Shown here one piece after another: positions 1 through 7,730 of a stretch of 64,000 nucleotides of DNA; the stretch's first letter is position 1, and every line of letters begins with the position of its first letter. The notes below the pieces were generated by a model that had not been told where the DNA came from, searched no databases, and saw only the letters and a list, made by a program, of their open reading frames with translations. Source of the stretch: an uncultured Erythrobacter sp. (GTDB lineage Bacteria > Pseudomonadota > Alphaproteobacteria > Sphingomonadales > Sphingomonadaceae); the NCBI GenBank assembly GCA_947495695.1, contig CANLZP010000002.1, positions 682,001-746,000 on the forward strand. Reading direction: 5' to 3'. The position numbers and the translations under genes are program-made.

Positions 1-434
1 CCCAATATACGGCTGTCGAAGCTAAATTGGCCGATCCGCTTAGAGAAGTTGAGCGCCACTATTCGCCCCCTCGCCCTGTGTGAGCTGGACACAGATATTG
101 GCCGATGTGTTTGCACACACGGCCATCATTGCTCTGTTCTAAATGGTAAAACTGTTCGCTCATCAGCCGCTATACCCTCACGTATAATCAATGTATTACG
201 TGGTGCGATAACGACCCGGCTGTTTGTTTTCTAGCACCGGATTGAGCTGCAAACTAACGACTATTGGCGTTGGCACAAGAGCGATTGTGCTGGTTTGTTC
301 TGAACTGACGCAGTCGGAATTGTCGGCGAAATCATGTGGATCCACCCAGAAGCGAGTAAATTCGATGATATTGGACTGGCTTATGCCGGTTCCATTTGTC
401 GTCAGATGCTATGGCGTAATCGCGGCCAATGAGC
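1..434. other. No supportable gene at window start
   Basis: Both strands are broken by frequent stops. Two plus-strand open frames (49-234 and 224-463) show no recognisable motif, and the second runs into the PilZ gene on the other strand. A minus-strand frame at 196-345 begins with GTG and would give 49 residues of fairly protein-like composition, but it has no ribosome binding site and no family I recognise. I see no RNA gene, terminator or repeat here. Confidence 0.5.
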
Positions 435-755
435 CTATTCTGCTCCGCGGTCGCGCTTCTTGATCAATTCCTGCTTGCACAGATGATCAATCACTCCAGG
501 GTGCATGGTCCCGGTGAATTTGACACCGGCATATTTGCCTTCGACCCACACAACATTGCCCAGAGGCGCGCGGATGCCGTTAACCTTCAAGGTAACGTGC
601 TCGCCTTCTTTGGCGAAACCGTGGCGTCCGCGAATTTTGCAGCCACCTTCGGAAACATCAATCAATTCAACGCAAATTGGGCGCGCACGAAGGCGTCCTT
701 CGACAAGAATGTCGAGTGGTTTGCGCAGGGATGAGCGAGTTGTGTCCTGATCCAT
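435..755 (-). CDS. PilZ domain protein
   Basis: The 106-residue protein is essentially a single PilZ domain. The c-di-GMP signature is visible: an arginine-rich N-terminal part (SLRKPLDILVEGRLRAR) followed about 15 residues later by DVSEGGCKIRG, the D/N-x-S-x-x-G motif of the PilZ beta barrel. PilZ proteins bind cyclic di-GMP and act on motility, polysaccharide synthesis or transcription through partner proteins. The partner cannot be told from the neighbours, which are an ImuA-like gene on the same strand 68 bp upstream and no gene downstream. The arginine motif is imperfect, so nucleotide binding is likely rather than certain. Confidence 0.8.
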   Translation of the reverse strand: MDQDTTRSSLRKPLDILVEGRLRARPICVELIDVSEGGCKIRGRHGFAKEGEHVTLKVNGIRAPLGNVVWVEGKYAGVKFTGTMHPGVIDHLCKQELIKKRDRGAE

Positions 756-823
756 TTGGCCGTGATGCCAGATAATGGTTAATGAATTATAAGCTTTGCT
801 AAGGGTTTTCGCCGGTTTCTGGA

Positions 824-1648
824 CTAACCAGCAGCCTGAAGCAGATCGAGTTGAGCCTGATTTCGGATCGCATCAGCCCCGATCAACCTTTTGCGGACAA
901 AGGCATTGCCCACCATCTGCTGTTTTGCAGCTGTATGCGATTGTCGCTGCGGGGACTGCCTGAGTTGACCGGCATCCTCATACAAATTCCAAACCCCGGG
1001 CGCATGACTGCGTGAGCGGAACAATTCGGCCTTCCACGAAGGCAAGCCGGGTGCCTGACGATCCCACAGCGCCGCCAGCGAGCGGTCAGAGGCAACCGAC
1101 CAGCGCATACGGGCTGAGGAAAGATCAGGCCGCGCGTCCAACCGAATTAAGCACAAGGGGACACCGTAACGCTCGCTAACCAAGCTCAAACGGCGCGAGG
1201 CAGTGAATGTCAGCGCGCGTGGATTGCCGGCTATTTCACCGATCACAAAGGCCAGCTCGCGGCACCGAAGCCCCTCTTCCAATGCGAACAGAGCATCTTC
1301 GCAGCTGCTGGCTTCAACATAAATCAACCGATCGCGCCATTGCTGCGGCAAGCCATGGCGATAGGGCCTGCCCGAAAGCCGCACGGCCCTGCGATCCTGC
1401 ACCCACATAATCCGGCCATCATCCATGCTGCGCTGATCAGCAACGGCCTGTATCGCATCGCGCGCCAAAGCCAGTGTCAGGCCTGCGCCTGCTCCATCAC
1501 CGGCAGAGGCAAACACCTCGCTATGCGCAGAACCTGCAACGCCCGGGCGCCAGCGATTGTCCTGTCGGGCCGCCAACGCTGAAACATCACACGTTGGAAC
1601 AACGGAAGAAAAATCGGAAAGAGAACAGGATCGCAGAGATGGAGTCAT
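824..1648 (-). CDS. ImuA-like (RecA/SulA-related) SOS protein, orphan
   Basis: The 274-residue protein resembles the ImuA family, the RecA-like partner of ImuB and DnaE2 in the alphaproteobacterial mutasome. The family-like part is LIYVEASSCEDALFALEEGL, then LAFVIGEIAG, TASRRLSLVSERYGVPLCLI and RMRWSVAS, which follows the usual order of ImuA: per-gene vote on residues, TASRRL helix, then RW near the end of the core. No Walker A motif is seen, as is common in ImuA. A LexA-type box lies directly before the ATG, which fits an SOS gene. imuB and dnaE2 normally follow imuA, but here the next gene is PilZ, so the gene is an orphan or the cassette is split. The last 60 residues are basic and not typical. 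Family assignment is by eye. Confidence 0.65.
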   Translation of the reverse strand: MTPSLRSCSLSDFSSVVPTCDVSALAARQDNRWRPGVAGSAHSEVFASAGDGAGAGLTLALARDAIQAVADQRSMDDGRIMWVQDRRAVRLSGRPYRHGLPQQWRDRLIYVEASSCEDALFALEEGLRCRELAFVIGEIAGNPRALTFTASRRLSLVSERYGVPLCLIRLDARPDLSSARMRWSVASDRSLAALWDRQAPGLPSWKAELFRSRSHAPGVWNLYEDAGQLRQSPQRQSHTAAKQQMVGNAFVRKRLIGADAIRNQAQLDLLQAAG

Positions 1649-1683
1649 GTTCTTATTATGTTCTATTTATTGATGATTCGCAA
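1649..1683 (-). promoter_or_regulatory. LexA (SOS) box overlapping the promoter of the ImuA-like gene
   Basis: GTTC-TTATTAT-GTTC at 1649-1663 is an exact match to the alphaproteobacterial SOS box GTTC-N7-GTTC. On the minus strand it reads GAAC-N7-GAAC and touches the ATG at 1648. A plausible promoter overlaps it: TTGCGA (1683-1678), a 17-bp spacer and CATAAT (1660-1655). With that -10 element transcription would begin at or within a few bases of the start codon, so the mRNA would be leaderless or nearly so. No Shine-Dalgarno sequence is visible. The promoter is inference; the box itself is read directly. Confidence 0.75.
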
Positions 1684-1707
1684 TTGCTCTCTTCACAGTC
1701 ATGCAAA

Positions 1708-1735
1708 AGGGCGGGAAAGTTGCCCTTCCCGCCCT
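1708..1735 (-). terminator. Intrinsic terminator after the NSS transporter gene
   Basis: A 10-bp GC-rich inverted repeat (AGGGCGGGAA / TTCCCGCCCT with an 8-base loop) lies 36 bp after the transporter stop. Read on the minus strand the stem is followed by TTTTGC, a short T run. It also sits between the transporter and the SOS promoter of the next gene and would insulate them. Confidence 0.7.
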
Positions 1736-1771
1736 ATTGAAGGCCGTTATTGTTTAAAAGAAACCGAGCCG

Positions 1772-3205
1772 TCAGCCTCCTAGAATGCCAGGGAACAGAC
1801 CCGTCACCAAAATTGCACCGACCGCTAGCGGGCACAACCAAGCGATCAAGAAACGCCAAATTCCCAGCCAGAAACCCGATAGGCCCGTCATTTCCTCAAC
1901 CAAATTTCGGTCAGCCTTCCAGCCAACGAAAACGGCTGTGAACAATGCGCCCAGCGGTAACATTACCTTACCTGTAAACCCGTCGACCGTATCGAGAATA
2001 TCTGTCTCGGCGAACAGCGGCCAGAAGCCGAGCAATCGGACGTCCGACCACACATTGTAACCGAGCAAACACGCAATCCCGATCAGAAACGCTCCCGTTC
2101 CAAAGATCAGCGATGATTTCCGGCGACTCCAACCCAATTCTCCAATGCCCCAAGCGGTTGGAACCTCCAGCAGAGAAATAGAGCTTGTCACCGCAGCGAC
2201 CAGGATCAGCACAAAGAACAAAAAGCCAATCAGCGCACCGCCCGGCATCGTCTGGAATGCGAATGGCAGGGTCTGGAACACCAAAGTCGGCCCTGCCGCA
2301 GGATCAAGACCAACCGCAAAGACAATCGGAAAAATCATCAAACCGGAAATCAGAGCCACACCTGTATCAGCAAAAGCGATGGTTACAGACGTAGGGCCAA
2401 GGCCCGCGCTCCCCTTGATATAAGAGCCGTAGGTAATCAGACCGGCCACACCCAAAGACAGAGAGAACAACGCCTGTCCCAATGCAGTGTTCATGACCTG
2501 CGGCGTCAATTTTGACCAGTCGGGCGTAAACAAGAAGGCAACAGCCTCACCCATATTGCCCACAAATGCCCCGTAAATGGCTATCCCAATCAGCAAAACA
2601 AAGAACATCGGCATCAGGATAGTGGCCGCCTTTTCGATGCCTGATCCAATACCCCGCGCGACGATGAACAAGGTTACACCCATGAACGCCAAGTGCATCG
2701 CAAGCAGCAACGCCGGATTAGCGAACAGATCGCCCATGCGTCCCTGAATTGCCTCTTGGCTTTCTCCGACCAAAGCTCCACGCAAGGGTTCACCAGCTGT
2801 CAACGCGCCCACAAAGTCAGCGCCCATCACTCCGACGTAATAAAGCACCCAACCAGCCACGACCGAATAAAACGAAACGATCAGAAATGCCCCGGCAACC
2901 CCCAACAGCCCAAAGGCGGACCACGACTTGGCGGCGCCAGACTTCTCAGCCACTTTGCGGATCGAACCAACAGCATCATTTTGCCCGGTCCGGCCGATGA
3001 AAATCTCTGAGATTACCAACGGAAGACCCAACAAGAACACACAGCCGACGTAGAACAAGACGAAAGCGCCTCCGCCATTCTCGCCAGCCAGTGTGGGAAA
3101 ACGCCACACATTTCCCAAGCCAACCGCGGCCCCCACTGCCGCCAGAATGAATGCTGTCCGCGAAGACCACCCTTCGCGCTCGGTTGTACCTGCGGCTGCT
3201 ACCAT
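1772..3205 (-). CDS. Sodium-dependent transporter, NSS/SNF family
   Basis: The 477-residue membrane protein belongs to the neurotransmitter:sodium symporter family (LeuT fold), which imports amino acids or related amines with Na+. The diagnostic first transmembrane segment is present: AAVGAAVGLGNVWRFPTLAGE (residues about 22-42), with the unwound GNVWRFP and the following NGGGAF loop. About eleven hydrophobic segments can be counted, as in many bacterial members that lack TM12. The start is the ATG at 3205 with a GGGAC-type site upstream. The gene stands alone and ends at an intrinsic terminator. The substrate cannot be predicted. Confidence 0.9.
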   Translation of the reverse strand: MVAAAGTTEREGWSSRTAFILAAVGAAVGLGNVWRFPTLAGENGGGAFVLFYVGCVFLLGLPLVISEIFIGRTGQNDAVGSIRKVAEKSGAAKSWSAFGLLGVAGAFLIVSFYSVVAGWVLYYVGVMGADFVGALTAGEPLRGALVGESQEAIQGRMGDLFANPALLLAMHLAFMGVTLFIVARGIGSGIEKAATILMPMFFVLLIGIAIYGAFVGNMGEAVAFLFTPDWSKLTPQVMNTALGQALFSLSLGVAGLITYGSYIKGSAGLGPTSVTIAFADTGVALISGLMIFPIVFAVGLDPAAGPTLVFQTLPFAFQTMPGGALIGFLFFVLILVAAVTSSISLLEVPTAWGIGELGWSRRKSSLIFGTGAFLIGIACLLGYNVWSDVRLLGFWPLFAETDILDTVDGFTGKVMLPLGALFTAVFVGWKADRNLVEEMTGLSGFWLGIWRFLIAWLCPLAVGAILVTGLFPGILGG

Positions 3206-3335
3206 GTGCTGTCCCGTCCCCTAATCAGACAAATTTACGCTCTATCACGGCGTTATACCAAGCATCTTTGCCCTGCAAAACGTCGTTAGTCGAGCAAGCA
3301 TTTGCGCAAATCCCCCGCTCGGCTAAAAGCGTTCT

Positions 3336-4208
3336 ATGTCTACAACATTTCAACTCGATACATCGACCAGTCGCGCCAACCCCACACCAAAGCCGCGCAA
3401 GCGGCTAACGGTGCCGCGCATCCGCGATCACAAGAAGGATGGCAAAACCAAACAACCTTTGGTCATGCTGACCGCATACACTGCCCGTCAGGCACAATTG
3501 CTGGATGCCCATTGCGATCTGTTGCTGGTGGGCGACTCGCTTGGACAGGTGATCTATGGCCTCGACTCTACCCTGCCCGTGACGGTCGACATGATGGTAA
3601 ACCATGGTGCTGCGGTGGTGCGTGGAAGCTATCACAGCGTTGTCGTGGTCGACATGCCATTTGGGTCTTACGAAGCATCTAAAGAGCAAGCCTTCAATAC
3701 TGCCAGCCAAATCATGGCAGAAACCGGCTGTGCGGCGGTAAAATTGGAAGGCGGCGAGGCAATGGCCGAAACCGTCTCCTTTCTTTCCAATCGCGGCATC
3801 CCTGTAATGGGCCATGTTGGTCTTACCCCTCAAGCCGTCAACGTTCTGGGCGGTTACGCAGCGCGCGGACGCAGCCAGCAGGAACACGATAAGATCATCT
3901 CTGACGGACAGGCGTTGCAGGACGCTGGCGCATTCTCGATCGTGGCCGAAGGGGTTATCGAGCCGATCGCAATTGCACTCACAAATACGCTCGAAATACC
4001 TGTGATTGGTATCGGCGCCTCGGCCCAATGCGATGGCCAAGTGCTGGTCACGGAAGATATGCTCGGCATGTTCGAACGGGTGCCACGATTCGTTAAACGC
4101 TATGAGGACATCGCGGCGATCATTGACAAGACGGTCGCTTCTTTTGCCTCAGAAGTCCGCGACCGCAGCTTTCCGAGCGAAGAACAAACTTATCAGCCCA
4201 AAAAATAG
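3336..4208 (+). CDS. panB: 3-methyl-2-oxobutanoate hydroxymethyltransferase
   Basis: PanB makes ketopantoate from 2-oxoisovalerate and 5,10-methylene-THF, the first committed step of pantothenate and CoA synthesis, in the cytosol. The 290-residue protein shows the family hallmarks: LVMLTAYTARQAQLLD at 42-57, LLVGDSLGQV with the metal ligand Asp67, VDMPFGSY, AVKLEGG, MGHVGLTPQ and the C-terminal VIGIGASAQCDGQVLV. It is slightly longer than the usual 265 residues because of an extended basic N terminus, which is normal in this order. panC and panD are not adjacent. The start at 3336 is the first ATG in frame; no strong ribosome binding site is seen. Confidence 0.95.
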   Translation: MSTTFQLDTSTSRANPTPKPRKRLTVPRIRDHKKDGKTKQPLVMLTAYTARQAQLLDAHCDLLLVGDSLGQVIYGLDSTLPVTVDMMVNHGAAVVRGSYHSVVVVDMPFGSYEASKEQAFNTASQIMAETGCAAVKLEGGEAMAETVSFLSNRGIPVMGHVGLTPQAVNVLGGYAARGRSQQEHDKIISDGQALQDAGAFSIVAEGVIEPIAIALTNTLEIPVIGIGASAQCDGQVLVTEDMLGMFERVPRFVKRYEDIAAIIDKTVASFASEVRDRSFPSEEQTYQPKK

Positions 4209-4278
4209 CCCTCTGTCCTTGCGCCTTGCTGGCGCTCTGCCTAGCGAGCTGTGAGAAATATCGGGTCCGGGGGCCGTC

Positions 4279-5355
4279 ATGCAAACGCTGCTGCGTTACT
4301 ACACATTTTCATTGATATTCACTGCCATCTGTATGGGACTGGCCGTGTGGTACGGCTGGGCTAGCACAAGTTCAGTCGTGGCAACACTCTCGATCCTTTG
4401 GATCGTGATTGTGCTGTCCATTCTAGAGGTCTCGCTCAGCTTTGATAACGCCGTGGTCAACGCCACAGTGTTGCGAGAAATGGACCCCGTTTGGCAGCGG
4501 CGATTTTTGACCTGGGGAATTCTGATCGCCGTCTTCGGCATGCGTATCGTATTCCCGATCGCGATTGTGGCAATTGCGGCAGGCATCGGCCCGGTTGACG
4601 CAGTAACCTTGTCATTGAACGAGCCTGAGGAATACGAGCGGATCGTTTCAGGCGCTCATGTGGGCATTGCCGGTTTTGGTGGCGCGTTCCTGGCCATGGT
4701 GGGCCTCACCTTCTTCTTCGATTCGGAAAAACAGATTCATTGGATCGGCTCGGTTGAGCGCGCCATTTCTCGCTTTAGCAGCGTACCTGCTGTTGAATTG
4801 GGGTTGGTCTTGCTGATCATCTACGGGGTTTCAACTCAGCTGACACCGGAAGATGCCAACACCTTCCTCACCGCCGGCATTCTGGGCCTTGTCACCTTCA
4901 TTGGCGTCCATGCTTTGGGTGCGATCATTGAACAACGCGAGGCACGCAAAAAGGCCGCTGGGGAAATCGTGCGATCCGGCCTAGGCGGATTTCTCTATCT
5001 CGAAGTGCTGGATGCCAGCTTCAGTTTCGATGGCGTGATCGGCGCTTTCGCTTTGTCGAACAATATGATCATCATTGCATTGGGCCTGTCTGTAGGCGCC
5101 ATGTTCGTGCGATCCATGACCATCCATCTGGTTCAAACCGGCACCTTGGCGCAATATCGCTATCTGGAGCATGGAGCGTTCTGGGCCATCATCGTGCTCG
5201 GCGGGATTATGCTGTTTTCAGCCAAATACCACATCCCCGAAACGATCACCGGCTTGCTGGGTGCGGTGTTGATCGGCCTGTCCTTGTTCTGGTCCATCCG
5301 CCACAACAAGCGCGAAGGGGCTGAGCCCACGAAGCTGCCGAATGTGGCTGACTAA
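4279..5355 (+). CDS. DUF475 membrane protein, TerC superfamily
   Basis: The 358-residue polytopic membrane protein has two copies of the acidic TerC-like signature, SLSFDNAVVNA (about residues 53-63) and LDASFSFDGVIGAF (about 243-256), each in a hydrophobic segment. This arrangement is that of DUF475, within the TerC/MntH-like metal exporter superfamily. Related proteins export Mn2+ or protect against tellurite, but DUF475 itself is not well characterised, so a metal transport role is inference. It lies 70 bp after panB and could be co-transcribed. Its stop overlaps the convergent next gene by 4 bp. Confidence 0.8.
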   Translation: MQTLLRYYTFSLIFTAICMGLAVWYGWASTSSVVATLSILWIVIVLSILEVSLSFDNAVVNATVLREMDPVWQRRFLTWGILIAVFGMRIVFPIAIVAIAAGIGPVDAVTLSLNEPEEYERIVSGAHVGIAGFGGAFLAMVGLTFFFDSEKQIHWIGSVERAISRFSSVPAVELGLVLLIIYGVSTQLTPEDANTFLTAGILGLVTFIGVHALGAIIEQREARKKAAGEIVRSGLGGFLYLEVLDASFSFDGVIGAFALSNNMIIIALGLSVGAMFVRSMTIHLVQTGTLAQYRYLEHGAFWAIIVLGGIMLFSAKYHIPETITGLLGAVLIGLSLFWSIRHNKREGAEPTKLPNVAD

Positions 5356-6311
5356 CCTGCCGATAGCTTAGCCGACAGTGGGGCTGCGATCAGCAGTTGC
5401 AGCAGGTGGTAAAGCAGCAGCGGGGCGATAACGAATCCGGCCACTTCCGGGGCGAACAGGATCGCTGCCAAGGGGGCACCAATGGCAACGCTTTTCTGCG
5501 CGCCAGCGAACAGAAAAGCTATCCTGTCCTCGCGTGGATAGCGCAGTGCTGTAGCCGCTTGCCACGCCCCCCAATTGGCAACAGCCAGAAAGGCCAGCGT
5601 AATTCCAATCAGCCAGGCCCATCCGATGGCATCGAACATCTGGGCAATGCCCTGCTCAACCGCACCGGAAAAAGCGACGTAAACGGCAATGCCGATCACA
5701 ATCCGGTCGAGCCAAACGACCTTGGCCTTGCGCTCGGTAATCCAGTCGCGAGTCCAATGCTGGACAGCCTGTCCAATGACGAATGGCAGCACCAAGATTG
5801 TTCCGATGCGAACAATTGCATCACTGCCAATGTCTGCAACCGCTCCACCACCCAAAATTGCGAAAAGCGGCGCTGTCACAAATACTCCAGCGATATTGAT
5901 CAACGCCGCTCCGACGACCGACAAAGCGACATTCCCGCCCGCAATCGTAGTGTAGCTGGTCGCTGATTGAATGGTGGAAGGCAGGGTGCCGAGGTAGAGG
6001 AAGCCCAAAGCCACCAAGGGCGGCAAGATGCCCTGCGCCAAGATCGAAATTCCCAATCCAGCGAGCGCCATCACGCCAAACACCCAGATGAACAATGGCA
6101 AGAAGAAGCCCCAATTGGCCAACCCGCGCAATATCTCCCCGCGCGGCACCCGCATGCCGTTGACCAGAAACAGGAGGAAGATGGCAACGCTGGTGACCAA
6201 TTGCGCGGTTTCACGAGCAGCACCAACAGCGGGCAACACAAACCCGGCCATGGTCGCGATCAGTAAGACCGCGATCATGGGATCGGCCAGCAAAGCAAGA
6301 CGAGATTTCAT
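5352..6311 (-). CDS. Bile acid:sodium symporter family protein (BASS)
   Basis: The 319-residue protein has about ten hydrophobic segments. The features match the SLC10A7/YfeH-like branch of the bile acid:Na+ symporter family: a short N terminus, the LFLVNGMRVPRGEI segment, PSTIQSATSYTTIAGGN (the crossover region with small polar residues) and GAQKSVAIGAPLA near the C terminus. Members carry organic anions, and the substrate here is unknown. It converges on the DUF475 gene with a 4-bp overlap, which leaves no room for a separate terminator. The ATG start at 6311 is clear. Confidence 0.85.
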   Translation of the reverse strand: MKSRLALLADPMIAVLLIATMAGFVLPAVGAARETAQLVTSVAIFLLFLVNGMRVPRGEILRGLANWGFFLPLFIWVFGVMALAGLGISILAQGILPPLVALGFLYLGTLPSTIQSATSYTTIAGGNVALSVVGAALINIAGVFVTAPLFAILGGGAVADIGSDAIVRIGTILVLPFVIGQAVQHWTRDWITERKAKVVWLDRIVIGIAVYVAFSGAVEQGIAQMFDAIGWAWLIGITLAFLAVANWGAWQAATALRYPREDRIAFLFAGAQKSVAIGAPLAAILFAPEVAGFVIAPLLLYHLLQLLIAAPLSAKLSAG

Positions 6312-6365
6312 TGCGCCGCCCTGCCCTTCAGCAGGCCGATTGTCGATACCAAGCTGCCTTAGCTC

Positions 6366-7730
6366 TTAAGCCTGCAGATCATATTGCTTGAGCAAATCAT
6401 ACAGAGTTGGTCGGCTGATACCCAGCAATTTGGCTGTGCTGGAAATATTGCCCTCGCTGCGCGCCAACGCATGGCGAATGACCTTGCGATCGGCCTGCTC
6501 TCGCGCGGCCTTGATGTTCAAGACATCGTCCCGGTCTTCACCGCTTTCCTGTAAATCCAGATCGCCAGCGCACACCAGCTTGCCATCAGCCATGATCACC
6601 GCCCGCTTTACCCGGTTTTCCAGCTCGCGAACATTTCCCGGCCAATTCCATGCATCAATCGCGGCCAGAGCATCCGGCCCAAAGCCGGAGACCTGCGGGT
6701 TCATTTCGGTGGCAAAGCGTTTCAAGAATGCCTTGGCCAGAAGGGTAGCATCGCCATGACGCTCGGCCAGATTGGGGATCCGAACAACGATTTCGGCCAA
6801 ACGGTAGAACAAATCCTCGCGGAAGTTGCCTTCGCCAATCATGGCTTCCAGATCCTGATGGGTTGCGCAGACAATGCGTGTGTTGACCGCAATTTCCTTG
6901 CGACCACCAATGCGTTCAATCGTGCGCTCCTGTAGGAAGCGCAACAATTTTACCTGCAATGGCAGCGGAATGTCGCCCACCTCATCCAGGAAGAGCGTGC
7001 CGCCATTGGCGCTTTCGATCTTGCCCTCTGTGGTCTTAACCGCGCCGGTAAAGGCGCCCTTCTCATGACCGAACAGCTCGCTCTCCAGCAAGTTTTCCGG
7101 GATCGCCGCGCAATTGATCGCCACAAACGGACCATCGCTGCGATCGCTGGCATCATGCAGACCTTGCGCCAACAATTCCTTGCCGGTGCCGCTCGCACCC
7201 AGCAGCATGACCGATACATTGGTGTTGGCCACCCGCTCGATTGTCCGCGCAACTTTGACCATTTCAGGCGCACCCGTAATCATCCGACCCAGGACCTTGT
7301 GATCATCACCCACTCGCTGAACTAGGCGGCGGTTTTCCTGCTCGATTTCGTGCAGATTATAGGCTCGACGAACGATCAGGCCCAACGCCTCGATATCAAC
7401 CGGCTTTTGGTAAAAATCATAAGCGCCGCGCTCAATTGCTTGCAGGGCGCTTTCGCGCGCGCCGTGTCCCGATGCCACGATGACCTTGGTGTCGGGCTTT
7501 AGCTCCATGATGGCATCCAGCACGGCAAACCCTTCCGTTGTGCCATCAGGGTCAGGCGGCAAGCCCAAGTCCAGGGTGACAACAACCGGCTCTATCTGCC
7601 GCAGCGCTGCAATCGCACTTTCGCGATCACCTGCGATGGTGACTTCGAAATCGTCATAAGCCCATTTCAGTTGAGCTTGCAGACCGGCATCATCCTCGAT
7701 CACAAGCAGTGCAGGTTTCTTGTCGGCCAT
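6366..7730 (-). CDS. prsR: PEP-CTERM-box response regulator, NtrC-type sigma-54 activator
   Basis: The 454-residue protein has three domains in order: receiver (about 1-125, phospho-acceptor Asp54 in VVTLDLGLPP, and an unusually long following loop PDPDGTTEG), AAA+ sigma-54 activation (about 145-375, Walker A GASGTGKE, the sigma-54 contact GAFTGA, GTLFLDEVGD) and a Fis-type helix-turn-helix at the C terminus (ISSTAKLLGISRPTLYDLL). The order and receiver match PrsR, which pairs with PrsK and controls exopolysaccharide/exosortase gene sets. The ATG at 7730 overlaps the prsK stop as TGATG, so the two are translationally coupled. A GTG one codon earlier is also possible. Confidence 0.9.
   Translation of the reverse strand: MADKKPALLVIEDDAGLQAQLKWAYDDFEVTIAGDRESAIAALRQIEPVVVTLDLGLPPDPDGTTEGFAVLDAIMELKPDTKVIVASGHGARESALQAIERGAYDFYQKPVDIEALGLIVRRAYNLHEIEQENRRLVQRVGDDHKVLGRMITGAPEMVKVARTIERVANTNVSVMLLGASGTGKELLAQGLHDASDRSDGPFVAINCAAIPENLLESELFGHEKGAFTGAVKTTEGKIESANGGTLFLDEVGDIPLPLQVKLLRFLQERTIERIGGRKEIAVNTRIVCATHQDLEAMIGEGNFREDLFYRLAEIVVRIPNLAERHGDATLLAKAFLKRFATEMNPQVSGFGPDALAAIDAWNWPGNVRELENRVKRAVIMADGKLVCAGDLDLQESGEDRDDVLNIKAAREQADRKVIRHALARSEGNISSTAKLLGISRPTLYDLLKQYDLQA

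Noticed and set aside
196-345. Minus-strand GTG frame of 49 residues at the window start
   Set aside because: It has no ribosome site and no family, and its length is within chance for this region.
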